A stretch of DNA of 64,000 bases, from contig NZ_NPJI01000067.1 of assembly GCF_002251435.1 (NCBI RefSeq), positions 124,001 to 188,000 on the forward strand, given 5' to 3'. The notes under the pieces are model-generated. The model ran no database searches and was not told where the DNA came from. It worked only from the letters and a program-made list of their open reading frames with translations. This DNA is from Prevotella sp. P2-180 (GTDB lineage: Bacteria; Bacteroidota; Bacteroidia; Bacteroidales; Bacteroidaceae). Numbering within the stretch: position 1 is the first letter of the stretch; the number at the start of each line of letters is the position of its first letter. Positions 52,645-63,292 of this stretch are shown one piece after another. A program made the position numbers and the translations under genes.

Positions 52645-53514
52645 ATGGAACAACTGAAGAATGAGAAGCTCACAGTGGTGATTTCATCCCATGGAGCAGA
52701 GTTGCAGAGCATAAAGAATGAAGAGGGAAGGGAGTATCTTTGGCAGGGTGACGAAAAATACTGGCCACGCCGTTCGCCACTGCTTTTCCCGATTGTATGC
52801 GGACTGTGGAAAGGACAATATCGTGTGGATGGAAAGACTTATGAGCTGCCTCGACACGGATTTGCCCGAGACATGGATTTTGAGGTGGTGGAAAAGAGTG
52901 ACACCAGCGTAACCTATGAGCTGACATCGAGCGAGGAGACGATGAAAGTTTATCCTTATGAGTTTGGTCTTAACGTGACATACGTTTTAAGCGACGACAC
53001 GATAAACGTGATTTGGTCGGTGAAGAATTTGGGCAAGGAGGAGATGCATTTCCAAATAGGAGGCCATCCGGCATTCAATCTCCCAGGTGTGGCTGAGGGT
53101 GACAAGATGCAGGGAGCCATTCTCTTTGACAATGAAGAGCCACTGACCCGTATAATTGGTAACACGGAAGGTTGCATAAAGCCAGAACGATATGAGGTGA
53201 AAACCACTAAGCATGTATGGGCGTTTACAGAAGAGTCGTTTGCCGACGATGCTGTGATACTCGACAAGTCACAGGTGGGTCTGGCTGTGCTTCTTGATGC
53301 CGACGGTCGTCCTCAGATAGGCCTTTCGTTTGACGCACCCTGTGTAGGCATTTGGAGTCCATACGGCAAGAACGCCCCTTTCGTATGCATTGAGCCATGG
53401 TTTGGAGTTCACGACTGGGCGGAATATTCCGGTGAGTTCAAGGACAAATATTTGATGAACCATCTTCTTCCAGGAGCTCTCTTTATGAGCAATTATGAGA
53501 TAAAGGTGTTTTAG
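52645..53514 (+). CDS. Aldose 1-epimerase-like protein (LacX type)
   Basis: The 289-residue protein has the beta-sandwich pattern of galactose mutarotase relatives: SHGAELQSIKNEEGREYLWQ, LPRHGFARDMDF with the catalytic-type His, HFQIGGHPAFNLPG with the second His, and CIEPWFGVHDWAEYSGEF with the Glu. LacX-like members act on sugar or sugar phosphate anomers; substrate not known. It is followed by cbiB after 21 bases. Confidence 0.88.
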   Translation: MEQLKNEKLTVVISSHGAELQSIKNEEGREYLWQGDEKYWPRRSPLLFPIVCGLWKGQYRVDGKTYELPRHGFARDMDFEVVEKSDTSVTYELTSSEETMKVYPYEFGLNVTYVLSDDTINVIWSVKNLGKEEMHFQIGGHPAFNLPGVAEGDKMQGAILFDNEEPLTRIIGNTEGCIKPERYEVKTTKHVWAFTEESFADDAVILDKSQVGLAVLLDADGRPQIGLSFDAPCVGIWSPYGKNAPFVCIEPWFGVHDWAEYSGEFKDKYLMNHLLPGALFMSNYEIKVF

Positions 53515-53535
53515 AAAAAATCTCTGTCATCCCGA

Positions 53536-54450
53536 GTGAACAGTATAAGTCTAATAATAGGTTGGCTTCTGGACCTTCTCTTTGGCGATCCTCCACGACT
53601 GCCCCATCCCGTAGTATTGTTCGGACGGCTCATAGCCTATGGCGAAAGAATATTGAACTATGGAAAATGGCGTCGGCTGAAGGGTGGGCTGCTTTCTATA
53701 TTGCTTATTTTGATTACTATCGCCACAACATGGGCACTGATTGCTGTAGCTAAGGAGGTAGGGACATTATTGGCTTTGGCTTTGGAGTCGGTGATGGTGT
53801 TTTACTGTCTTGCCGGTACAACACTTGTAAAAGAGGTGCGTGATGTGTTTGTCGCCCTTGACAGGTCGCTCGACGACGGACGACGGCAGGTGGCACGCAT
53901 TGTTGGTCGCGACACTTCGGAACTGTCTTACGAAGAAGTTCGTAAGGCGGCCTTGGAGACCCTTGCTGAAAATCTCAGCGATGGTGTCGTGGCCCCTCTT
54001 TTCTGGTTTGCAGTGGGTGGCGTGCCTGCAATGATGGGCTATAAGATGATAAACACGCTCGACTCCATGATAGCCTATCATACACCCCGTTACCTGCGTT
54101 TTGGAACAGTGGCCGCTCGCATAGACGATGTGGCCAACTATGTTCCAGCCCGTCTGACGGCTCTCCTCATGATTCTTGCTGCCCGTCGTCCAAGATTATT
54201 CCCTTTTTTGTTGACTTATGGCCCGCGTCATGCCAGTCCCAACAGTGGATGGCCTGAGGCTGCGCTTGCAGGAATACTCGGGTGTCGTTTCGGTGGACCT
54301 CATATTTATTTTGGCGAGACATTTTATAAGCCTTACATAGGAGAGTGTGACAGACAACTTACTACTGCCGACATGATGGTGGCTGTAGCTATTAACCGAC
54401 GTGTGGAAGTGTTTGCTGTGGTTTTGACCATGGTATCATCATTGGCATGA
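53536..54450 (+). CDS. cbiB: Adenosylcobinamide-phosphate synthase CbiB/CobD
   Basis: The 304-residue membrane protein starts with GTG at 53536: LIIGWLLDLLFGDPPRLPHP is the family's opening, then FCLAGTTLVKEV-like YCLAGTTLVKEVRDV, LAENLSDGVVAPLFWFAVGG, YKMINTLDSMIAYH and HASPNSGWPEAALAGILGC. It attaches aminopropanol phosphate to cobyric acid. It lies 9 kb from cobUTS, so the pathway is split into two loci. Confidence 0.96.
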   Translation: MNSISLIIGWLLDLLFGDPPRLPHPVVLFGRLIAYGERILNYGKWRRLKGGLLSILLILITIATTWALIAVAKEVGTLLALALESVMVFYCLAGTTLVKEVRDVFVALDRSLDDGRRQVARIVGRDTSELSYEEVRKAALETLAENLSDGVVAPLFWFAVGGVPAMMGYKMINTLDSMIAYHTPRYLRFGTVAARIDDVANYVPARLTALLMILAARRPRLFPFLLTYGPRHASPNSGWPEAALAGILGCRFGGPHIYFGETFYKPYIGECDRQLTTADMMVAVAINRRVEVFAVVLTMVSSLA

Positions 54451-54558
54451 GGTCTTCAATGACCTAACACTTGGAAAAAACCTCAAATAGCAGATTTAGC
54501 TTCTCTTCTGAAACAGGCACCGTAAACGCCTTTGCCTACAAGCCTTGTGAGTAATTCA

Positions 54559-54816
54559 GTTACTCCGGTTACCTCGGTTACCCCGGTTACCCGCCATGTT
54601 TCTGTATAGAAGTATAGTAGATTAATAATATATAATATTATTAATCTACTATATATATAGGACCCTAAAAAAACACAAACACGTGGGGTAACCGGGGTAA
54701 CCGGAGTAACCGGGTAACCCTACCCCAAAGTCCCCCTCGTGAGGAAGTTTTTTTTTCATCCCGAGGCAGCAAACCACAGCCATCGGTTACCTTGGTTACC
54801 CCGGTTACCTCACGTG
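54559..54816. repeat. Non-coding island of GGTTACC repeats around a 37-bp palindrome
   Basis: The 525 bases 54451-54975 hold no gene. Three clusters of the word GGTTACC/GGTAACC occur at 54559-54592, 54684-54720 and 54784-54816. Clusters 1 and 2 are mainly in opposite orientation. Clusters 2 and 3 form a 24-base inverted repeat with one mismatch (from ACACGTGGGGTAACC). Between clusters 1 and 2 lies a 37-base palindrome. Short words and AT core resemble an origin or regulatory array; function unknown. Confidence 0.9.
54615..54651. repeat. 37-bp AT-rich palindrome
   Basis: TAGTAGATTAATAATAT (17 bases), ATA, then its exact reverse complement. It would form a cruciform or a very stable AT hairpin. 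Confidence 0.95.
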
Positions 54817-54945
54817 TTTTAATTCTAAACATAATTACCTGTTTGAGGGATTATGATCTGCATATTTACTTAGCGCTCCTGTACATGGATTCTATTTGTT
54901 GCAAATAACAACAGATGGTAACACAGTCACAATGAAGTTTTGCAT

Positions 54946-54970
54946 AGGGTCACAGGGAGCCTGTGACCCT
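54946..54970. terminator. Hairpin AGGGTCACAGG-GAG-CCTGTGACCCT
   Basis: A perfect 11-base-pair stem with a 3-base loop lies just after the stop codon of the leftward gene. It resembles the dispersed GGGTCRCAGGGACAG palindromes near 3630 and 6215. It could be a terminator or a REP copy. Confidence 0.7.
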
Positions 54971-54975
54971 AATAA

Positions 54976-55380
54976 TTATTGTCCCTCAAACAGGCGGCTG
55001 ACAACTTCGGCATCGTGTCCGTAGAAGTATTTTACCTCATCTACTGGGTCATATCGGAAGTTTGAGAAACGCAATAGGTTTACGGCCAAAAAATGATGGT
55101 CGGCAGATTGGCATATCTCAGCTCGTATATTGCCCACTGGAGTAGATCTCACGATTATACCACGGTCGAGTTGGTGGTTTATCTCGTCGATATTACTGTT
55201 AAGCAATAGGCTGAGACGTTCGCCGTTCATAGATGAATACTCAAATGTTTGTGCCTTTACGCGACTACCTGTCGGGACGTATGTGGCCTTTTCACAAAGT
55301 CCGAATAATGTTGTATTTATTGTTATGTCGTTATTGTTGGAAATGGTTTCCGCCATCTCCAGATTCTTTATTCTTGTCAT
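54976..55380 (-). CDS. Unrecognised 134-residue protein
   Basis: The frame encodes 134 residues without signal or membrane span. Readable features are a Ser/Asn/Thr-rich first third, MNGERLSLLLNSNIDEINHQ in the middle and NLLRFSNFRYDPVDEVKYFY near the end. Met9 (55356) is an alternative start. No family is recognised. It is alone between the GGTTACC island and another leftward small gene. Confidence 0.55.
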   Translation of the reverse strand: MTRIKNLEMAETISNNNDITINTTLFGLCEKATYVPTGSRVKAQTFEYSSMNGERLSLLLNSNIDEINHQLDRGIIVRSTPVGNIRAEICQSADHHFLAVNLLRFSNFRYDPVDEVKYFYGHDAEVVSRLFEGQ

Positions 55381-55490
55381 TGTAACTTAGCAAATCTTAT
55401 TTAATGATAGTATATACGTATATCCATACGGAAACATTTGTTACCGTATACCATTGTGTATGAGTAAATTAATTAAAGTAAACGCTATGG

Positions 55491-55919
55491 TTAGCAAATG
55501 ATGTGTCTCAGCGCAATAACGTAGTATTTGCGGGAGACAGACGACTGGAAGGGTGTGGATTCCTGTCGCGTTGAGCGGATTTGAGAGTTACATAATGTGG
55601 TGGTATATCTGCGCGACTCTATAGACCTTGCCTGCGTCTTGTTTGGTGCGGCCCCATGCGATGGCAACAGACGTTGGGGGCGACTAAGACAGATACGCAT
55701 GGTGTTCGTCATATCCTCGAACACCGCCGCAGGTCTATGATCCTCCTTTCGCGAGATGTCAGTCAGACGGTCGCGTCTCGTCTGTCCTTCTCCTTTCTCG
55801 TTAGTGGTACTGCCTACTGCGGCAAGGATATCAACAGGTAGGGCCATCATCAGTATGATGGCTGCAAAGCACGTTGTTATGATTCTCCTTGGTTTCATAG
55901 TAAGCTTCTTTCTTGACAT
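55491..55919 (-). CDS. Small secreted protein of unknown family
   Basis: I choose the ATG at 55919 (MSRKKLTMKPRRIITT); the longer frame begins upstream of the promoter box. The 142-residue protein has a signal peptide (CFAAIILMMALPVDILAAVG), then a basic, Arg/Thr-rich, low-complexity mature part and the ending SVSRKYYVIALRHIIC. A perfect -7 box (TACATTTGC, 55936-55944) supports expression. Mature sequence looks disordered; function unknown. Confidence 0.5.
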   Translation of the reverse strand: MSRKKLTMKPRRIITTCFAAIILMMALPVDILAAVGSTTNEKGEGQTRRDRLTDISRKEDHRPAAVFEDMTNTMRICLSRPQRLLPSHGAAPNKTQARSIESRRYTTTLCNSQIRSTRQESTPFQSSVSRKYYVIALRHIIC

Positions 55920-55935
55920 CTCGATAATTATTGCC

Positions 55936-55944
55936 GCAAATGTA
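55936..55944 (-). promoter_or_regulatory. -7 box for the small secreted protein
   Basis: The minus strand reads TACATTTGC, 16 bases before the ATG at 55919. Confidence 0.65.
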
Positions 55945-56183
55945 CGAATATATTCTGAAAGATGCAAGAATTGTCTATACAAAGATTGTTAATATTAACG
56001 CTTATTATGAAAGCAACCGTAGCTTTCATGACAGTGTGAAGAGTAAATATAGTAAAAAATATTACGTAAAAGGGGATTAAATCCAAGGGGCCGATATCCA
56101 GAAATCAACACACGCTATGAGGCAAAAAAAGCAGGAAGTGTCATTTTCAGACAGAATAATTTGCATATTCAAGATAATATTCG

Positions 56184-56192
56184 TATTTTTGC
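56184..56192 (+). promoter_or_regulatory. -7 box for the NhaC antiporter gene
   Basis: TATTTTTGC, 21 bases before the ATG at 56214. It supports that start over the TTG at 56205. Confidence 0.7.
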
Positions 56193-56213
56193 AGCAGAAT
56201 ATTTTTGATATAT

Positions 56214-57647
56214 ATGAAAGAAAAACTGGAAAGAAACAAGATATTGCCATTATGGTTGGCATTGACACCTTTAGTGCTTCTAATGGCATTGTTGGTGTTT
56301 ACTGTCCGTGCCTTTGGGGACGAATCTCTTGGAGGTCCCAGTCAGATTGTGATGTTGGCAGCTTCTTCGGTATGCTGTATGATAGGTATTTGGGTAGGCA
56401 AGGTGAGGTGGCATGTGTTTGAAAATCAGATAGCCAAGAGTATTTCCCAAGTTTCGTCGGCCATGATTATCCTGCTGTTTATTGGTGCACTGGGTGGCGC
56501 ATGGATGGTGAGTGGGGTGGTGCCGATGTTGATTTACTATGGGCTCGACATTATTCATCCGAGCGTATTTCTGGTTTCTACATGCGTGATAAGTGCCGTG
56601 GTGAGTGTGATGACTGGTAGCTCGTGGACAACCATAGCTACCATAGGAGTGGCTCTCATGGGCATAGGCAAGGCTCAAGGTTTTGAAGAGGGTTGGATAG
56701 CAGGTGCCATCATCAGCGGGGCATATTTTGGCGACAAGATTTCTCCTTTGTCAGACACCACTGTGCTTGCGTCGAGTGTATGTCGTGTGAATCTCTTTGC
56801 CCATATCAGATATATGATGATTACCACGATCCCGTCGTTTCTGATAACCTTGTTGGTGTTTTTGGTGGCAGGCTTTTCGCATACGGCGGTTGACAATGGT
56901 CATCTTGCTATATGTCAGGAAGCTATAGCAGGCCGGTTTAATATCAGCGTATGGCTCGTTCTTGTGCCTGTTGCCACTGCAGTGATGATAGCCAAGCGTC
57001 TGCCAGCCTTGGTTACCATGTTTGCCTCCACGTTACTTGGGGTGGTATTCGCTCTGATGTTTCAAGCAGATGTGTTGGCAACGCTTGATGATGGCGACTT
57101 GTTCCGTGGTGCCATGAGAGTAGTATATGGCAGCACTTCCATTCAGACTTCAAATCCCATGCTCAACCAACTTGTTGCCACAAGGGGAATGGAGGGAATG
57201 TTGCCCACTGTTTGGCTCATATTGTGTGCCATGTGTTTTGGCGCTACAATGACTGCTGGCGGCATGACGGCCGGCATTACAAGGCTTTTTGCTAGCTTTG
57301 CCCGTGGCCGCACATCTACTGTCGCTTCTACTGTTACCACCGGACTGGTACTTAACAACACTGTAGCCGACCAGTATATGGGCATCCTGCTCTCCTGTAA
57401 TGTGTTTAGGGAGATTTATGACAAAAATGGTTTAGAACCACGGTTGTTGAGTCGTGCGACAGAAGATTCTGTCACAGTGACCTCTGTTTTAGTGCCATGG
57501 AACACATGCGGCATGGCACAGAGTTCTGTGTTGGGCGTGGCTACTTTTACCTATCTTCCCTATTGCTTTTTCAATATCATTAGTCCGCTCATGAGCATCG
57601 TAGTGGCAGCCATAGGATATAAAATCAAGAGGGTTGAGAATAAGTAG
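56214..57647 (+). CDS. NhaC family Na+/H+ antiporter
   Basis: The 477-residue membrane protein has about eleven spans and the NhaC pattern: MTGSSWTTIATIGVALMGIG, ISGAYFGDKISPLSDTTVLA and the C-terminal TATEDSVTVTSVLVPWNTCG-like ATEDSVTVTSVLVPWNTCGM. It exchanges sodium or a small organic acid with protons. The AraC-type gene follows after 24 bases and may control it. Confidence 0.92.
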   Translation: MKEKLERNKILPLWLALTPLVLLMALLVFTVRAFGDESLGGPSQIVMLAASSVCCMIGIWVGKVRWHVFENQIAKSISQVSSAMIILLFIGALGGAWMVSGVVPMLIYYGLDIIHPSVFLVSTCVISAVVSVMTGSSWTTIATIGVALMGIGKAQGFEEGWIAGAIISGAYFGDKISPLSDTTVLASSVCRVNLFAHIRYMMITTIPSFLITLLVFLVAGFSHTAVDNGHLAICQEAIAGRFNISVWLVLVPVATAVMIAKRLPALVTMFASTLLGVVFALMFQADVLATLDDGDLFRGAMRVVYGSTSIQTSNPMLNQLVATRGMEGMLPTVWLILCAMCFGATMTAGGMTAGITRLFASFARGRTSTVASTVTTGLVLNNTVADQYMGILLSCNVFREIYDKNGLEPRLLSRATEDSVTVTSVLVPWNTCGMAQSSVLGVATFTYLPYCFFNIISPLMSIVVAAIGYKIKRVENK

Positions 57648-57671
57648 TATGGAATTTGTTTAACAAGTATT

Positions 57672-58799
57672 ATGGATCAGTCATTATATAGCCAATCATT
57701 ACAGATAGCGTTGCCGCTAATGCTGTTTTTCGGGTTTCACATGCTTCTATCGCGAACTCCGGATAAGAAGGTGTTTTGCAACTACCTTCTTTCGCGCAGG
57801 TTGATGGGAGTAGCATTGCTCATCCTTGCCGCAAATTATTCGGTTCATCTTTTCACTGCCATAAGACTTAGAAACGTGAATGCCACCATATTGATGAATC
57901 TCTCAACCTATTTCTTGTGTTACTGGTTGTTCTATTCTGCAATGATGATATTGCTCGACAAACGACATGTCACATTGGGGCGTTTCCTGCGTCATCTGGC
58001 ATTATGGGTGGCGTTTTCTGTGTCTACATGCGTTGTATTGTTCCTTTTCGACAATGTGTTGGTCCAGGTATGGTGTATGGCGGCTCTTGCGGCATGGTTG
58101 GTGGGGTATGGAGTGTTTCTCTCTGTCCACCTGTTGCGCACATATTCATATGCCATTAAGATGTTTGAGAACACATATTCCGACGACATCAGCCAGTATA
58201 TCCGTTGGCTGTCCATCTTCACTTATTGGGCCATCGGCTTTGGCGTGAGTTGCGGATTGCTCACGTTCCTGCCAGACAAGTATATCTTTATTTGGATATT
58301 GTCGTCCATACCTTTTTATATATATCTGTATTGCTGCTATCAGAATTATATCTTATTTTATGAAAAGGTGGAAAAGGCATTTCTAAAAGATGTGGATATG
58401 CCGAAGGTAAGCAAAGCGGGTGATTCTGTCAATGCTAATAAGGGCATTCCACCTTCATACTATCACGAAATAGGAATGCGCATCAGTGACTGGATAGAGA
58501 AGGAAGGATATCGCAAACCAGGCATATCGCTGATTGAACTTTCAACACTGTTCTGCACCAACCGCACCTATATTTCAACATATATAAACACTGTATATAA
58601 CATGAGTTTCCGCGACTGGATTTCAAGTTTGCGCATAGAGTATGCCAAACGCTTGATGAAACGACACTCAGATATGAAGATGAACGATATATCAGAAATG
58701 TCTGGATTTGCCTCTTTGAATCATTTCATCAGGATTTTCAAGGCTAAGGAAGGAAGTTCGCCCGCCAAATGGCGTGAAGCGGAAAAAATCACGACTTAG
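57672..58799 (+). CDS. Membrane-bound AraC family regulator
   Basis: The 375-residue protein has six to seven membrane spans over residues about 8-235 and an AraC DNA-binding domain in the last 100 residues: ISLIELSTLFCTNRTYISTY, FRDWISSLRIEYAKRLM and MNDISEMSGFASLNHFIRIF. It would sense a membrane or external signal and act directly on DNA. It is probably cotranscribed with the antiporter. Confidence 0.9.
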   Translation: MDQSLYSQSLQIALPLMLFFGFHMLLSRTPDKKVFCNYLLSRRLMGVALLILAANYSVHLFTAIRLRNVNATILMNLSTYFLCYWLFYSAMMILLDKRHVTLGRFLRHLALWVAFSVSTCVVLFLFDNVLVQVWCMAALAAWLVGYGVFLSVHLLRTYSYAIKMFENTYSDDISQYIRWLSIFTYWAIGFGVSCGLLTFLPDKYIFIWILSSIPFYIYLYCCYQNYILFYEKVEKAFLKDVDMPKVSKAGDSVNANKGIPPSYYHEIGMRISDWIEKEGYRKPGISLIELSTLFCTNRTYISTYINTVYNMSFRDWISSLRIEYAKRLMKRHSDMKMNDISEMSGFASLNHFIRIFKAKEGSSPAKWREAEKITT

Positions 58800-58855
58800 T
58801 GGAAGTAAAGTTTATGCGAACTAAGGAATATTAACAAATAGATTTACTATATAAA

Positions 58856-59320
58856 ATGGAGTACATGTCAGAAGAAGGCTATAACAAGATATTAGCCGAA
58901 CTGAAACAACTAGAATCTGTAGACCTTCCGAGGGTGAGGGAAGCCATAGCAGAGGCGCGGGCACAAGGCGACCTCAGCGAAAATTTTGAATACCATGCCG
59001 CAAAACGTGAGCAAGGAAGAATCCTCAGTCGAATACGCTTCAAACAGCGTGTGCTGGAGCATGCAAGGATATTGGACAGAACAATTCTGGAAACTGATAC
59101 CGTAGGACTACTCTCAAAAGTGGAACTGACTAATCTTGCTAATAATGCTAAGATGACATATATGATTGTTAGTCCGCATGAAGCAGACATAAAAGAGGGG
59201 AAAATGTCGATAAAGTCGCCTATAGCACAGGCTCTTACAGGGAAGAAGGCCGGTGATACGGTAACTGTGAAAGTGCCGGCGGGCACAATGCAACTCCACA
59301 TAGATAGTGTCACTTTATGA
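58856..59320 (+). CDS. greA: Transcription elongation factor GreA
   Basis: The 154-residue protein has the GreA coiled coil with the acidic tip (EGYNKILAELKQLESVDLPR, AQGDLSENFEYHAAKREQGR) and the C-terminal FKBP-like domain (SPIAQALTGKKAGDTVTVKV). It rescues backtracked RNA polymerase. Met4 (58865) is the usual family start. ligA follows after 26 bases. Confidence 0.97.
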   Translation: MEYMSEEGYNKILAELKQLESVDLPRVREAIAEARAQGDLSENFEYHAAKREQGRILSRIRFKQRVLEHARILDRTILETDTVGLLSKVELTNLANNAKMTYMIVSPHEADIKEGKMSIKSPIAQALTGKKAGDTVTVKVPAGTMQLHIDSVTL

Positions 59321-59340
59321 TGATTGGTAATAAAAAATAA

Positions 59341-61353
<2,013 letters not shown>

Positions 61354-61422
61354 AAAACGTTAAAAGAATAGGAATAAAAACAAATTCTTTGCTTTAATTT
61401 CTTAATTTCTCATTTTTATTAG

Positions 61423-61431
61423 TAACTTTGC
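61423..61431 (+). promoter_or_regulatory. -7 box for the infC-rpmI-rplT operon
   Basis: TAACTTTGC followed by AGCCGATTTT, the same initial sequence as after the rpsA box. Confidence 0.75.
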
Positions 61432-61455
61432 AGCCGATTTTCATAAAATAGTTGA

Positions 61456-62163
61456 ATGAAGAATGACAATATAAAGAATCAGTACCGTGTTAATGAACAG
61501 ATACGTGTACGAGAAGTCCGCATCGTAGGAGACAGCGGATCAACAGTAGTTCCTACACGCCAGGCATTGGACATGGCACGTGACCAAGGAGTGGATTTGG
61601 TAGAAATTTCACCAAACGCCAATCCACCGGTGTGTCGTCTCATTGACTATTCCAAATTCTTATACCAGCAGAAAAAAAGAGCTAAGGAAATAAAGGCGAA
61701 GCAAGTAAAAGTGGAGGTAAAGGAAATCAGATTTGGACCTCAGACAGATGAGCACGACTACAATTTCAAGCTCAAGCACGCCAAGGAATTCCTTGAGGAA
61801 GGAAACAAGGTGAGGGCATACGTCTTCTTCCGCGGACGATCAATATTGTTCAAGGAGCAAGGTGAAGTGTTGCTCTTGCGTTTTGCTAACGATCTTGAGG
61901 AGTACGGAAGAGTGGAGCACTTGCCATCGCTTGAGGGAAAGAAAATGTTCCTCTATCTCACACCGAAGAAAGCTGGTGTGGCAAAGAAGAGTCAGCAGGC
62001 TTTGGATCGAGAGAAAAAAGCCAACGAGCAGAAAGCTGCTCCACAGACGCTGGTCAAAGAAAATGAAGAGGATAAAATGGAGTTACCTGCCAACGGCGGA
62101 CTTTTCGCCAATGCCAAGATGAGTGACTCCGCCAAGGAGAAAATCAAGAAGATAAAAGACTGA
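61456..62163 (+). CDS. infC: Translation initiation factor IF-3 with a long tail
   Basis: The 235-residue protein has the IF-3 N domain ([39 protein letters not shown]), the linker and the C domain ([47 protein letters not shown]). After residue about 172 a charged tail of 60 residues follows (ending [11 protein letters not shown]), longer than in most bacteria. The start is an ordinary ATG, not the rare ATT known in enterics. rpmI and rplT follow. Confidence 0.97.
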   Translation: MKNDNIKNQYRVNEQIRVREVRIVGDSGSTVVPTRQALDMARDQGVDLVEISPNANPPVCRLIDYSKFLYQQKKRAKEIKAKQVKVEVKEIRFGPQTDEHDYNFKLKHAKEFLEEGNKVRAYVFFRGRSILFKEQGEVLLLRFANDLEEYGRVEHLPSLEGKKMFLYLTPKKAGVAKKSQQALDREKKANEQKAAPQTLVKENEEDKMELPANGGLFANAKMSDSAKEKIKKIKD

Positions 62164-62245
62164 GAATAAAATGGAAACAAGTGCGTAACGCCCGGTATAT
62201 GCGTTGCCACACTATAATAAATAACAATAAATAAAAATTAAAAAA

Positions 62246-62443
62246 ATGCCAAAAGTAAAGACAAATTCCGGAGCGAAGAAGAGATTCCGTTTCACCGGTA
62301 CAGGTAAGATTAAGAGAGCTCGCGCTTATCACAGCCACATTCTCACAAAGAAGACTAAGAAGCAAAAGCGTAACTTGGTTCACGACACAATCGTCGACAA
62401 GACCAACATGAAGCAGGTTCGTGACCTGTTGTGTCTCCGTTAA
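62246..62443 (+). CDS. rpmI: 50S ribosomal protein L35
   Basis: 65 residues, starting [20 protein letters not shown], with [10 protein letters not shown]; standard L35. It lies between infC and rplT, the conserved order. Confidence 0.98.
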   Translation: MPKVKTNSGAKKRFRFTGTGKIKRARAYHSHILTKKTKKQKRNLVHDTIVDKTNMKQVRDLLCLR

Positions 62444-62478
62444 TCCCTTATTGTCTAACATTTTAAAGTAAGAAAACT

Positions 62479-62823
62479 ATGCCAAGATCAGTCAATCACG
62501 TTGCTTCAAGAGCAAAGAGAAAAAGAATTTTGAAACTTACTCGCGGTTACTTCGGTGCCCGCAAGAATGTTTGGACCGTAGCGAAGAACACCTGGGAGAA
62601 AGGTCTCACCTACGCATATCGTGACCGCCGAAACAAGAAGCGCACTTTCCGCGCTCTTTGGATACAGCGTATCAATGCTGCTGCCCGTCTTGAGGGAATG
62701 AGCTATTCTGTTCTCATGGGAGCACTCAACAAGGCAGGTATAGAGATTAACCGCAAGGTTCTTGCCGATCTCGCCATTAACAACCCAGAGGCTTTCAAGG
62801 CTATCGTTGAGAAGGTTAAGTAA
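62479..62823 (+). CDS. rplT: 50S ribosomal protein L20
   Basis: 114 residues, with [40 protein letters not shown] and [20 protein letters not shown]; standard L20. In many bacteria L20 represses the operon; no L20 leader structure is obvious in the short 61432-61455 leader. Confidence 0.98.
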   Translation: MPRSVNHVASRAKRKRILKLTRGYFGARKNVWTVAKNTWEKGLTYAYRDRRNKKRTFRALWIQRINAAARLEGMSYSVLMGALNKAGIEINRKVLADLAINNPEAFKAIVEKVK

Positions 62824-62866
62824 GAAAACTTTGGTACATAAAAATTGTGCCTATTGAGCAAATAAA

Positions 62867-62898
62867 AGCTGCAGTTCTAAGGAATTGTGGCTTTTTTT
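62867..62898 (+). terminator. Terminator after rplT
   Basis: AGCTGCAGTTC pairs imperfectly with GAATTGTGGCT around TAAG, followed by T7. Confidence 0.8.
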
Positions 62899-62962
62899 AT
62901 GTGTTATTGAGAATAAATTGTAAAAAAGTCTTAACAATTACGCTTTTCTCAAAAATATTTAT

Positions 62963-62971
62963 TATTTTTGC
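62963..62971 (+). promoter_or_regulatory. -7 box directly before the leader peptide gene
   Basis: TATTTTTGC ends 3 bases before the ATG at 62975. The transcript would start at or near the start codon and be leaderless. Confidence 0.65.
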
Positions 62972-62974
62972 CAC

Positions 62975-63196
62975 ATGAAGTTGGATACAGTAATAAAACT
63001 ATACGGACGAAACGTTATGGAACAGCTCAGATTGTGTCATAACGAGAATGAGGTGATGCAGGTAGTCAGCAATGCCGGATATTCTGCTACGCCAAATGAA
63101 GCAAAAGAGATTCTCGCTCTTATGACACTACTGACTGGTGGATTGAGAGAACTTACACTAGAAGAACTTTCGCAGGTGACAGGAGGCGCGGCTTGA
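62975..63196 (+). CDS. Nif11-like double-glycine leader protein with almost no core
   Basis: The 73-residue protein has the Nif11-type leader layout: an N-terminal helix (MKLDTVIKLYGRNVMEQL), NENEVMQVVSNAGYSATPNE (compare the Nif11 pattern of an acidic/polar turn, a hydrophobic helix and a Gly-Tyr/Phe), then ELTLEELSQVTGG, the helix and GG cleavage site read by C39 peptidase transporters. Only two residues (AA) follow the GG, so there is no usual core peptide. An export gene follows 96 bases downstream. It could be a precursor with a lost core, a carrier, or a signal in itself. A Met at codon 15 (63017) is a less likely start. Confidence 0.75.
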   Translation: MKLDTVIKLYGRNVMEQLRLCHNENEVMQVVSNAGYSATPNEAKEILALMTLLTGGLRELTLEELSQVTGGAA

Positions 63197-63292
63197 GCGA
63201 GAAGGGGATATTAATGAAAGCAGAGGGAAGGGACGTGTTGATGAACAAAAGAGAATAATGAGAGGAAGGAGGCATTAAAAGAATATTGAGGA

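Noticed and set aside
62164..62245. Possible L20/L35 autoregulatory leader
   Set aside because: The spacer is A/T-rich, and I see no conserved pseudoknot or stem.
63214..63258. 14-codon frame MKAEGRDVLMNKRE between leader and HlyD genes
   Set aside because: Purine-rich spacer leaves frames open by chance; no GG or core-like features.
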